Shown: positions 15,709 to 23,496 of the stretch, piece after piece
How positions within the stretch are numbered: the first letter of the stretch is position 1
Layout of the letters: every line of letters starts with the position of its first letter
From: Pseudomonadota bacterium
GTDB taxonomy: Bacteria; Pseudomonadota; Alphaproteobacteria; Acetobacterales; Acetobacteraceae
Reading direction: 5' to 3'
Length of the DNA: 64,000 bases
Assembly: GCA_021809435.1 (NCBI GenBank)
Contig: JAKBAD010000001.1
Location: 1-64,000 of the forward strand
The notes under the pieces: generated by a model
Database searches by the model: none
The model's input: the letters and a program-made list of their open reading frames with translations, nothing else
What the model was told of the DNA's origin: nothing
Made by a program: the position numbers and the translations under genes

Positions 15709-17919
15709 TTATTGGGCGGCGTCCATCAGCTCGTCATCGTCGAGGGCGTGGGCTTCGGGGAGGAGGGTGAAGAAGCGGTGATGCACGCGGTCTGATAAGG
15801 TGCGCAGGCGGGCGGCGACGCTGGCGAGGGCGGGGGTGAGGCCGCGCACCTGGCCGGCGAGGTTGAGGATGTCTTGCATCAGAAGGTGGGCGGTGGCGGC
15901 GTCATCGTCGGCGCCCAGGCGCTCGAGGCAGGCGCGCAGGGCGGCGGCCTGGAAGCCGAGCGCGCGGGGGTTGGCGAGGTCGGCCAGGAGCATGGAGAGC
16001 ACCGGGCCGGGCGCCAATATGCCGGCATGGCGCAGATCGTAGGAGAGCACCGAATCGGCCAGCTCGATGCTCAAGCCCATGCCGGGCTCGAGGCGCTCGG
16101 GCGGCGCGTCGAGCAAGATGGCCAGGGCTTCGGCCATGCTTTCGCCGCGCTCCAGCCGGCGGCCCATTTCAAGGAACAGCCAGCCGCCCTCGCGCGACAT
16201 GTTCTCGGCCGCGATGCCGGCGAAGGTGGCGGCGAAATTGAGCATGGTGGGCAGGGCGGTTTCTTCGTTGGGCAGGGCCTCGGTGGCCTGGTGCAGAGCG
16301 AAGCGCACGGTGGAGAGCATGGAGGGCGAGAGACGCTCGGACGAGGCATCGATCAGGCGCCCGACCTCCTTGAGCAGCCCGGCGAGGGGACGGCGGCGGG
16401 TGAGGGTTTGGCGCAGCAGCCGGCCCGAGATGGAGGCGGTGGCGATGTCGGGCGGTAGCAGCCCGGCCTGGGCCAGGCAGCGGGCCAGCAGGGCGCGCTC
16501 GGCGATGTCACGCGGGAGCGAGGTGCCGGATTCGAGCCGGGGCAGGGCCAGCATGAGCAGGCGGCAGGCGGATTCCAGGCGCTCGACCGAGCGGCCGAGC
16601 CAGAACAGATTATCGGCCAGGCGGGACGGCAGATGGGCGGCGGCCAGGAATTTGACGCGCTCGGGCGGCTCGGCCGGGGCGGCGCCGGCGATGAGGCGGG
16701 GCTCCTCGGCATCGAGCACCCAGACATCCTTGATGCCGGGCAGTTCGCCGGGCAGGGGCGGGGATTCGAGCGGGACGCCGAGGCCGCCGGGCAGGAGCTG
16801 CCACTCGGCGCCGTCATGCCAGGCGAACAGGCGGAGGCTCATGGGCAGGCCGGTAAAGCCCTGGCGGCAGGTGAAGGGCGCTTTGGAGGCGGTTTGGCGG
16901 GCATTGGCCGGGGCGTCCGGCAGGAGCGGGGATTCGGCGAGCAGGGCGGGGAACAGCCCGGCCAGATAGGGCTTGAGCGCGGCCGATTGGAGCAGCGCCG
17001 AGCCGGGGGCGTTGAGCATTTCAAGCACGCCCGCGCGGATGGCGCCAAACGAGCCGGGGATGCCAAGGCCAGGGCGGCCGCCTTGCTCGAGGGGGTCGAT
17101 GTCGATGCCCGAGATGCCGCGCAGCAGGGTGGAGACGTGCAGCAGCCCGCTCAGGGTTTTCATGTGCAGGGCGCCGTTGCGGGTGGCGAGGTCGCCGGGC
17201 TCGATGAGCATGAGCCCGAGCGCGCGGGCGAGCAGGGCGTCATCGACCGTGTCGTGCTCGGCGCCGTTGGCGGCGCCGGCCGAGAGCACGGCCACGATGC
17301 CGCCCTCGGCCTCGCGGTGCAGGTGATCGACCAGCATTTCGCGCGCCGGGCGCAGCGAGCGCAGCCCGCCGGCCCGGAACAGCTCGGGCACCGTGCCAGA
17401 CGACCAGCGGCGCAGATTGAGCGCCAGGCCGAGGCCGGGAATCATGCCGGTATGGTCGGCGAGCAGGGCGAAGCCGCCTTCGGGGGTACGCACCACATCG
17501 GCGGCGTAAAGCGACAGGCGGGGGCGCGGCAGGGGGCCGCGCGTGTGCATGGGGCGCAGGAAATGCTTGTCGCCCAGCACCAGGGCGGGCGGCAGATGGC
17601 CGCCGCGCAGGAGGGTTTGCGGGCCGTAGAGGTCTTCGAGGGTGGCGGAGAGCAGGCGGGCGCGCTGCTTCAGGCCGGCTTCGAGGGTGGCGAACTCGGT
17701 GGCGGTGAGCGGGACGGGCAGCGGGTCGGCGGTGAAGCGGGGGGGCTGGCCGAAGGGCGCGGCCAGGCCGATCTGGCGGTTGAGGGCGGCGCCACGGCGC
17801 TCGAGCTCTTCGGGGCCGATGTCGCGTGCCGCGCCCATGATGGGCAGCCAGGGCGTGCGGATGCGGCCCTGGCGGTCGATCATCTCGTCACAGGCGGCGG
17901 CAATGGTAAACATTCTCAT
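15709..17919 (-). CDS. Fusion of degenerate circularly permuted ATP-grasp and alpha-E domains
   Basis: 736 residues. About 1-420 align by motif order with circularly permuted ATP-grasp type 2 proteins (LYGPQTLLRGGHLPPALVLG, then LLADHTGMIPGLGLALNLR). About 430-736 is an alpha-E helical domain (SRLADNLFWLGRSVERLESACR). Compared with the unfused paralogue at 18230, the nucleotide-site motif LEDNxRxPSG reads LADHTGMIPG and the IYRRLNDDFLDPL segment reads LLRGISGIDIDPL, so key charged residues are lost and ATP-grasp catalysis is doubtful. It is transcribed with the transglutaminase and divergently from the intact ATP-grasp/alpha-E pair. No clear ribosome-binding site; the ATG two codons downstream is an alternative start. 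Confidence 0.85.
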   Translation of the reverse strand: MRMFTIAAACDEMIDRQGRIRTPWLPIMGAARDIGPEELERRGAALNRQIGLAAPFGQPPRFTADPLPVPLTATEFATLEAGLKQRARLLSATLEDLYGPQTLLRGGHLPPALVLGDKHFLRPMHTRGPLPRPRLSLYAADVVRTPEGGFALLADHTGMIPGLGLALNLRRWSSGTVPELFRAGGLRSLRPAREMLVDHLHREAEGGIVAVLSAGAANGAEHDTVDDALLARALGLMLIEPGDLATRNGALHMKTLSGLLHVSTLLRGISGIDIDPLEQGGRPGLGIPGSFGAIRAGVLEMLNAPGSALLQSAALKPYLAGLFPALLAESPLLPDAPANARQTASKAPFTCRQGFTGLPMSLRLFAWHDGAEWQLLPGGLGVPLESPPLPGELPGIKDVWVLDAEEPRLIAGAAPAEPPERVKFLAAAHLPSRLADNLFWLGRSVERLESACRLLMLALPRLESGTSLPRDIAERALLARCLAQAGLLPPDIATASISGRLLRQTLTRRRPLAGLLKEVGRLIDASSERLSPSMLSTVRFALHQATEALPNEETALPTMLNFAATFAGIAAENMSREGGWLFLEMGRRLERGESMAEALAILLDAPPERLEPGMGLSIELADSVLSYDLRHAGILAPGPVLSMLLADLANPRALGFQAAALRACLERLGADDDAATAHLLMQDILNLAGQVRGLTPALASVAARLRTLSDRVHHRFFTLLPEAHALDDDELMDAAQ

Positions 17920-18084
17920 GCGATTAACAGACTGACTCGGTCATGCCTACCAGGAAAATCCTCTTCCAGCGGGCGGACGGGGGCTTGGGCGGGGCGCTTG
18001 CCGCCCTTGGGTACGGCGTTTGCATGGTGCCACGCGGGAGGGCTTGCGGCCCGCCCGGTTTTGGTGACAGCTTGCGAGGGGAAC

Positions 18085-18120
18085 ATGACGAAAAGGCGTC
18101 AATGGATGGTTAGCGCATGA
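18085..18120 (+). CDS. Possible 11-residue leader peptide upstream of the ATP-grasp gene
   Basis: ATG preceded by GAGGGG encodes MTKRRQWMVSA and stops at TGA 18118-18120, which overlaps the next ATG (ATGA). Supported only by the ribosome-binding site and the overlap pattern; could be chance. Confidence 0.3.
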   Translation: MTKRRQWMVSA

Positions 18121-18233
18121 TGAAAAGCAGGGCGCCTTCCGCCTCGATGCCGCGAAAAGCGGCAGGATTTTTTGCCCGGCGCCACGCCGGCACGTGGTGT
18201 TTCTCTCTCCTGATGCGGAGGCTTGGGGTTTGA
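18117..18233 (+). CDS. Possible 38-residue basic peptide, coupled to the ATP-grasp gene
   Basis: Starts MMKSRAPSASMPRKAAGFF, rich in Arg/Lys, and ends ...LLMRRLGV. Its ATG overlaps the stop of the 11-residue frame and its TGA overlaps the TTG start of the ATP-grasp gene (TTGA). It fills the otherwise empty 310-bp divergent gap between the two ATP-grasp genes. Apart from this short frame the gap shows no other gene. It might be a translational coupler or a peptide substrate of the cluster; both are inference. Confidence 0.35.
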   Translation: MMKSRAPSASMPRKAAGFFARRHAGTWCFSLLMRRLGV

Positions 18234-19705
18234 CGAATTTATTTTCCACGCTCTGGCCGGATTATTCGGCCGGACGGTTTTTTTGCGAACTCACCGCCCC
18301 GCGCCCCGAGGCCGGGCCGGTGCCGCATTTGCTGGCCGAGCGGCTGAAGGCCATTGGGCTGGATGCGCTGCGGGCGCGGGCCTCGGCGGCGGAGACCGAG
18401 CTGATTGATCTCGGCGTGACCTTCACGGTGTATTCAGATGCCACCGCCATCGACCGGATTTTGCCCTTCGATTGCATTCCGCGCGTGCTGACCGCGCGTG
18501 AGTGGGATTTGATGGAGCGCGCCTGCGTGCAGCGCGTGGCGGCGCTGAATGCGTTTCTGGGCGATATTTACGGCAAGGGGTTGGTGGTCAAGGACGGGAT
18601 CATTCCGGCCGATTTGGTGTATGGCAATGCCAATTACCGCCCGGAAATGCAGGATTTTCAGGTGCCTTATGGCACATATGCGCATATTTGCGGCATCGAT
18701 ATCATCCGCGATGAGGCGGGGAAGTTCAGGGTGCTCGAGGATAATGCCCGCACGCCCTCGGGGGTTTCTTATGTGGTGGAGAACCGCCACCTGATGCTGC
18801 GCACCTTTCCCGACCTGATGGCCGGGATAAAGCTGCGCCCGGTGGATGATTATGGCCGCCGCCTGCGCGCCGCCATGGCCGAGGTGGCGCCCGAGGGCAC
18901 AGATGACCCGCAAGTGGTGCTGCTCTCGCCCGGTATTTATAACTCGGCCTATTTCGAGCATGTGTTTCTGGCCCGCGAAATGGGCGTGCCGCTGGTGGTG
19001 GGGGCCGATTTGGTGGTGGAAAATGAGCGCGTTTACATGCGCACCACCGCCGGGCTCAAGCGTGTGCACACCATTTACCGGCGCTTGAACGACGATTTTC
19101 TCGACCCGCTGGTGTTTCGGCCTGATTCGATGCTGGGCGTGCCGGGGCTGATTGGCGCGTGGCGCGCGGGCAAGGTGGCGATTGCCAACGCGGTGGGCAC
19201 GGGGGTGGCCGACGATAAGGCGGTTTATGCCTATATGCCGCGGATTATTAAATATTATTTGGGCGAGGAGCCGCTGATCGACAATGTCGAGACGCATATT
19301 TGCCGCGAGCCCGAGGGGCTGAAATATACGCTCGATAATCTGGATAAGCTGGTGACCAAGCCGGTGGGGGAGTCGGGCGGGTATGGCATTACCATTGGGC
19401 CACGGGCGAGCCAGGAGGAGCTGGAGGCCTCGCGCGCGGCGATTTTGGCCAACCCGGAGAACTGGATCAGCCAGCCGATGATCGGGCTTTCGGTGGCGCC
19501 GACGCTGGCCGAGGAGGGGATTGGGGCGCGGCATCTGGATTTGCGGCCCTTTATCATCACCGGGCGCTCGAGCTGGGTGCTGCCCGGCGGGCTGACGCGC
19601 GTGGCCATGAAGCGCGGCTCGCTGATTGTGAATTCAAGCCAGGGCGGGGGGTCGAAGGATACCTGGGTTTTGGCCGAGGAGTTTGGGACGGAGGGCGGGC
19701 TATGA
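18230..19705 (+). CDS. Circularly permuted ATP-grasp type 2 amidoligase
   Basis: 491 residues from the TTG at 18230, chosen because GCGGAGG lies 8 nt upstream; the GTG codons at 18194/18197 lack such a site. Core motifs look intact: DLVYGNANYRPEMQDFQVP, VLEDNARTPSGVSYVVENR, VHTIYRRLNDDFLDPL, KPVGESGGYGITIGP and the end RVAMKRGSLIVNSSQGGGSKDTW. These fit an ATP-dependent carboxylate-amine/thiol ligase of the DUF404/407 group. It overlaps the alpha-E gene by 4 bp. Substrate unknown; with its neighbours it suggests synthesis of a peptide-like amide product. Confidence 0.9.
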   Translation: MTNLFSTLWPDYSAGRFFCELTAPRPEAGPVPHLLAERLKAIGLDALRARASAAETELIDLGVTFTVYSDATAIDRILPFDCIPRVLTAREWDLMERACVQRVAALNAFLGDIYGKGLVVKDGIIPADLVYGNANYRPEMQDFQVPYGTYAHICGIDIIRDEAGKFRVLEDNARTPSGVSYVVENRHLMLRTFPDLMAGIKLRPVDDYGRRLRAAMAEVAPEGTDDPQVVLLSPGIYNSAYFEHVFLAREMGVPLVVGADLVVENERVYMRTTAGLKRVHTIYRRLNDDFLDPLVFRPDSMLGVPGLIGAWRAGKVAIANAVGTGVADDKAVYAYMPRIIKYYLGEEPLIDNVETHICREPEGLKYTLDNLDKLVTKPVGESGGYGITIGPRASQEELEASRAAILANPENWISQPMIGLSVAPTLAEEGIGARHLDLRPFIITGRSSWVLPGGLTRVAMKRGSLIVNSSQGGGSKDTWVLAEEFGTEGGL

Positions 19706-20712
19706 GCCAGATGCGAGATGCCGGGCTGCTGGCCCGCGATGCCGAGGGGCTGTTTTGGATGGCGCGCTATCTGGAACGGGTGGAGAATCTGGCCCGGCTG
19801 ATCGATGTGACGCAAAGCTTCGAGAGCCCGGGATTTGAGACCGAGGCGTGGTGGGGGCTGATCAAGATCAATGCCGATGAGACCAATTTCGTCGAGCGCG
19901 GCTTCTCGGCCGATGCCACGCATATCAAGCGGTTTTATCTGCTCGATAAGGGCAACTCGACCTCGATTCCGGCGAGCGTGGAGGGCGCGCGCACCAACGC
20001 GCGCACGCTGCGGCCGTTGATGAGCACCGAAATGTGGCGCCAGATCAATATGTTTCAGCGTTTTGTCAGCGCCATTTCTCCGGCTGATCTGGAGGGGGAT
20101 GCGCTCTCGCGCCTGTGCACGCGCATTAAGGAAGGGGTGCAGGCGCATACCGGCATCACCATGGGTACGCTCTATCGTGACCAGGGGTGGTATTTTTATG
20201 AGCTGGGGCGGTATTTGGAGCGCGCCGACCAGACCACGCGCATGCTCGACATTAAATACACCGCCCTGCTGCCCAAGGGAGCCGAGGAGGCGCGTGTGGC
20301 GGAGCTGACGCAATGGAACGCCGTGCTGCGGGCGGGGGCGGGGTATCATGCCTTCAAGCGCCAGGCACGGGCGGAATTCTCGGCCGAGGATGTGGTGCAG
20401 TTCATGCTGCGCGACCCTTCGAGCGCGCGCTCGGTGCTGCTGTGCGTGCGCCGGGTTGAGGCGCATCTGGATGATTTGCGGCGGCTTTATGGGCTCAACC
20501 AGGCCGGGGAGGCGATTGAGGAGGCGGAGTTCGTGCGCGCGCTGCTCACCGAAAAACCGCTTGGCCATATTCTCGCCACTGGTCTGCATGAGTATCTCGA
20601 TATCGTGCAGATTCATCTTCAACAGATTGCCGCCGCCATCGGCCGGGCGTTTTTTCGTGACTGGCGCCCCGCGCGTGAGCCGGGGGCGATGGCCGCCGAG
20701 AGTGCCGCGTGA
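19702..20712 (+). CDS. Alpha-E domain protein (DUF403)
   Basis: 336 residues, almost entirely helical, starting with the family signature LLARDAEGLFWMARYLERVENLARL. The alpha-E superfamily is consistently encoded with circularly permuted ATP-grasp proteins and named for conserved helices with a glutamate; the biochemical role is not settled. It overlaps the ATP-grasp gene upstream (ATGA) and the membrane glycosyltransferase downstream (GTGA), so all three are probably co-translated. Confidence 0.9.
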   Translation: MSQMRDAGLLARDAEGLFWMARYLERVENLARLIDVTQSFESPGFETEAWWGLIKINADETNFVERGFSADATHIKRFYLLDKGNSTSIPASVEGARTNARTLRPLMSTEMWRQINMFQRFVSAISPADLEGDALSRLCTRIKEGVQAHTGITMGTLYRDQGWYFYELGRYLERADQTTRMLDIKYTALLPKGAEEARVAELTQWNAVLRAGAGYHAFKRQARAEFSAEDVVQFMLRDPSSARSVLLCVRRVEAHLDDLRRLYGLNQAGEAIEEAEFVRALLTEKPLGHILATGLHEYLDIVQIHLQQIAAAIGRAFFRDWRPAREPGAMAAESAA

Positions 20713-22268
20713 CCCAGGACCGGTTAGAGCGGCTGGGCTGGCCGGGCCTGGTTTTTGGCGTGGCGCTGGTGCTGCGCCTGATTGGGCTGGGCGCCCGGCC
20801 ATTTTGGCTCGATGAGGTGTTCACGCTGCAGCGCGCCACCCTGCCGCCCGCCAAGCTGGTGCTGGATTCGTTCCAGAATCACCACATGCCCGTCTATTTT
20901 TTGCTGTTGCGGCCACTGACGCAGCTGGAGAATTTTCAGTTCTGGCTGCGGTTTCCCTCGGCCGTGTTTGGCGCTGGCGCGGTGGCGTTGGTTTATATCA
21001 TCGCCGAGCGCGTGGGCGGGCGGCTTTCGGCGCTGCTGTCGGCGTTGTTTCTGGGGCTCTCGCCGGCCTCGCTGGCTTACAGCCAGGAGGCGCGATCTTA
21101 CACGCTGATCATGATGCTGATTCTGGTCGGGCTGTATGGGGTGGTGCGGCTGGCGCTGGATGTGCCGGCGGCCGCGCGTCCGCTGCGCGAGGGGGCAGAA
21201 CGGCTGGGGTGGGGTTTGTTCATTCTGGGCACCGCCGGCGCGGTGGATGTGCTGCCCGATAGCTTGCTGTGGCTGATGAGCGCCAATTTGATCTTTGCCG
21301 TGATGATCGCCCAGGCGGCGGACAGGCGGGGGCTGGCGCGCAATGTTTTGGTGGCCAATTTGATCATTCTGGCGCTCGCCGCGCCGCTTTATGCGCTGCT
21401 GGAGCTGTTTCAGCTCAAAGGATTTGTGGCGACGCTGGCTTGGGTGCCGCCGCTCGATCTCGCCCGGCTGTGGTATAGTTTTGGGTCGGTCTATTTCATG
21501 CATATCGCCGATGCCACCAGTTTCCGGCTGCTCGACCGGGGGTATCAGGTGCCGCTGCTGGTGGGGGTGGATGTGCTGCTGGCGGCCGCCGTGGCCACCG
21601 CCGCCTGGACGCTGCGCCGCCGCCCCGGCGTGCTGGCCGCGCTGGGCCTGTCGTTTCTGGTGCTGCCCGTGGCGCTGACGCTGTTTTCGCTGTGGCAGCC
21701 CGTGCTGGTGCCGCGCTATATTTTTTGGTCAGCGGCGCCGTTTTCGGTGCTGGCGGGGGTGGGCGCGGCGGTGGCGCTGCGCCGGTTGCGCCCTTGGACG
21801 AGGGGGCTGAGCGTGGCCGGACTGGCCATGGTGCTGACGGTCAATCTGGCCGCTTATTACCAGGCCGAGACCAAGCCGCGCTGGGATTTGGCGGCCCAGA
21901 TGCTGGCCGCCGAAGTGGCGCCGGGAGACGTGATTTATGTGCCTGACCTGTATGGGCCGAAGCTGCTGAAGGTGTATTTACCGCCCGCGAAGCAAGATGT
22001 GCTGAAGACCAGCCTGGCCACCGACCTGCCCGATGCCCAGGCGGCCATGGCGCAGGGCAAGCGTGTGTGGTCGGTTTATGGGGTGGCGGGGCAGACGAGC
22101 GACCCGCGGCCGAAAAAGGCGCTTTATGCCAATATCGATGCGTTGGGCACGCCGGTGGAAGTGCAGGTGGTGGGGCAGAAGATTTTGATTGTGCTGAACG
22201 CCCCCAATGCCCAGTCATCCAATGCCCAGTCATCGCCGTGCCAGGTGGGGCAGGCGGGGTGCAGCTAG
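20709..22268 (+). CDS. GT39/ArnT-like membrane glycosyltransferase
   Basis: 519 residues, about 11-12 membrane helices. The first luminal loop has ARPFWLDEVFTLQ and a later loop has LAYSQEARSYTL, both typical of GT-C enzymes that use polyprenyl-phosphate sugars. The C-terminal soluble part (from about 400) is short and ends in a Cys-containing tail. GTG start overlaps the alpha-E stop, linking it to the amidoligase cluster by transcription, although a functional link is not established. Confidence 0.78.
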   Translation: MTQDRLERLGWPGLVFGVALVLRLIGLGARPFWLDEVFTLQRATLPPAKLVLDSFQNHHMPVYFLLLRPLTQLENFQFWLRFPSAVFGAGAVALVYIIAERVGGRLSALLSALFLGLSPASLAYSQEARSYTLIMMLILVGLYGVVRLALDVPAAARPLREGAERLGWGLFILGTAGAVDVLPDSLLWLMSANLIFAVMIAQAADRRGLARNVLVANLIILALAAPLYALLELFQLKGFVATLAWVPPLDLARLWYSFGSVYFMHIADATSFRLLDRGYQVPLLVGVDVLLAAAVATAAWTLRRRPGVLAALGLSFLVLPVALTLFSLWQPVLVPRYIFWSAAPFSVLAGVGAAVALRRLRPWTRGLSVAGLAMVLTVNLAAYYQAETKPRWDLAAQMLAAEVAPGDVIYVPDLYGPKLLKVYLPPAKQDVLKTSLATDLPDAQAAMAQGKRVWSVYGVAGQTSDPRPKKALYANIDALGTPVEVQVVGQKILIVLNAPNAQSSNAQSSPCQVGQAGCS

Positions 22269-22275
22269 AGCGACA

Positions 22276-22417
22276 TCCAATCAAATGGAATCATTTGATT
22301 GGATAAAGTTGCTCGCTTAAACAAAGAGTTAGAGCATTTTTCATGAACCCATGTGAATGGAAAATGCTTTAGAGTGATGACATAAGATTGCCCCGCCTCG
22401 CGGGGCGATCTTATGTC
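22276..22417. repeat. Intergenic repeat element of three consecutive dyads
   Basis: Three inverted repeats in 142 bp: 22276-22303 (perfect 12-bp arms TCCAATCAAATG around GAAT), 22333-22368 (AGCATTTT...AAAATGCT) and 22379-22417 (GACATAAGAT..CCCCGC-loop-GCGGGG..ATCTTATGTC). It starts 8 bp after the glycosyltransferase stop and is less GC-rich than its surroundings. This looks like a mobile intergenic repeat of the REP/MITE kind, with the last stem perhaps also terminating transcription. Confidence 0.6.
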
Positions 22418-22482
22418 TGAATCACCCTCTCATCTATTGATGGAGAGCCGGATGACGGCAGGGCAGACGCTGCCCAGACCAT

Positions 22483-22510
22483 CCGCCCCTTTCTTGTGAA
22501 AAAGGGGCGG
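22483..22510 (-). terminator. Hairpin downstream of the divergent reductase gene
   Basis: CCGCCCCTTT-8 nt-AAAGGGGCGG, 38 bp beyond the stop at 22548 on the minus strand. There is no long T-run after the stem, so efficiency is uncertain. Confidence 0.5.
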
Positions 22511-22547
22511 TTCCAGAGAGCAGGGGCGCATGGTTTGGGGGGGGCGT

Positions 22548-23339
22548 TCAGACCGTTGCTTCGACCAGGAAATGCCCCTGGGTTTGGTGGCTGCCTTCGG
22601 TGAAGCCGCGGGCTTCGAGGAGGGTGCGGATGTCTTGGACCATGCTCTTGTTGCCGCACATCACGACACGGTCGGTTTCGATGTCGAGGGGCGGCATGCC
22701 GAGATCCATTTCCAGCTTGCCCTGTTCGAGCAGCGTGGTGATGCGCCCGACAGTGAGATAGGGCTCGCCGGTGACGGTGGGGTAGAAGAATAGTTTTTTG
22801 AGCACGATCTCCTCGAAATATTCGTCTTTGAGGAGGTTGGTGATGCTGGCTTCGGTGAAGGCCAACTCACGCGCGTGACGGGCGCTGTGGACGAACACGA
22901 TGTAATCGTAGAACTCGTAGGTATCGATGTCTTTGATGACGGAGAGCAGGGGGGCGAGGCCCGAGGTGGTGGCGAACAGGTAAAGCTGCCGGGCGCCGGG
23001 CGAGAGGTTGTTGAGGGTGAGGGCGCCGGCGGGTTTGCCGCCGACCACGATCTGGTCGCCCGGTTTCATGGCGGCGAGGCGCCGCGTGAGGTCGCCGCCA
23101 TCGGCGGTGGAGAAGAAGAATTCGAGATGTTCCTCATGCACGGCCGAGCACAGGGAGGCGGGCTTGAGGACGGGGTTTTCGCCCTCCATCAGGGGGTGGC
23201 CATCGACCACGATGCCGAGCGGCGTGGACTGACCGCAGAGAAAGCGGAAACCGGGATTACGGGTGGTTTGGAAGCTGAAGAGGGTATCCGTCCAATGGGT
23301 GAGGGAGGTTACCGTCTCGGTATATAGATTGGTCGCCAT
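22548..23339 (-). CDS. Ferredoxin/flavodoxin-NADP+ reductase paralogue with altered cofactor motifs
   Basis: 263 residues, plainly homologous along its whole length to the next gene upstream (shared YTETVT, TRNPGFRF, EEHLEFF, FYPTVT, TDRV, GFxEGSH). The FAD-binding RxYS motif is replaced by PASLCS (K59-P60-A61-S62), preceded by a 6-residue insertion. The NADP-binding TGTGLAPF is changed to TTSGLAPL (124-131), and the end is FLVEATV instead of AFVEK. It may have changed cofactor or redox partner, or lost reductase activity. The gene has no stops or frameshifts, so it appears to be kept under selection. Confidence 0.82.
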   Translation of the reverse strand: MATNLYTETVTSLTHWTDTLFSFQTTRNPGFRFLCGQSTPLGIVVDGHPLMEGENPVLKPASLCSAVHEEHLEFFFSTADGGDLTRRLAAMKPGDQIVVGGKPAGALTLNNLSPGARQLYLFATTSGLAPLLSVIKDIDTYEFYDYIVFVHSARHARELAFTEASITNLLKDEYFEEIVLKKLFFYPTVTGEPYLTVGRITTLLEQGKLEMDLGMPPLDIETDRVVMCGNKSMVQDIRTLLEARGFTEGSHQTQGHFLVEATV

Positions 23340-23365
23340 TTTGCGCTCCGCGTGACTCGTGGGCC

Positions 23366-23389
23366 GCGTGAGGCAGGGGCCTCACACGC
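23366..23389. repeat. Dyad upstream of the altered reductase gene
   Basis: GCGTGAGGC-AGGG-GCCTCACACGC, a stable stem about 27-50 bp upstream of the start at 23339. It could be a leader hairpin or an operator. Confidence 0.35.
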
Positions 23390-23441
23390 CCAGGAGGAGA
23401 CGCGGATTACGGCAACCTGGCATTGATCTGTATCAACGAAC

Positions 23442-23466
23442 AAGGCGCCACCGGGGGTGGCGCCTT
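23442..23466 (-). terminator. Strong hairpin between the two reductase genes
   Basis: AAGGCGCCACC-GGG-GGTGGCGCCTT, an 11-bp perfect stem 31 bp after the stop of the upstream reductase. The following bases on the minus strand are only weakly T-rich. The hairpin suggests that the two reductases are separate transcription units. Confidence 0.6.
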
Positions 23467-23496
23467 GTGGCGATGCGTTTGGCCGCTTTGGGCGGG

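Noticed and set aside
19255-20802. Minus-strand frame (515 codons) opposite the ATP-grasp and alpha-E genes
   Set aside because: Antisense shadow, Arg/Pro/His-rich, no recognisable domain.
22548-23339. Calling the altered reductase a pseudogene
   Set aside because: Full length, no internal stop, good start, and conserved blocks elsewhere; changes are limited to cofactor motifs and the C-terminus.
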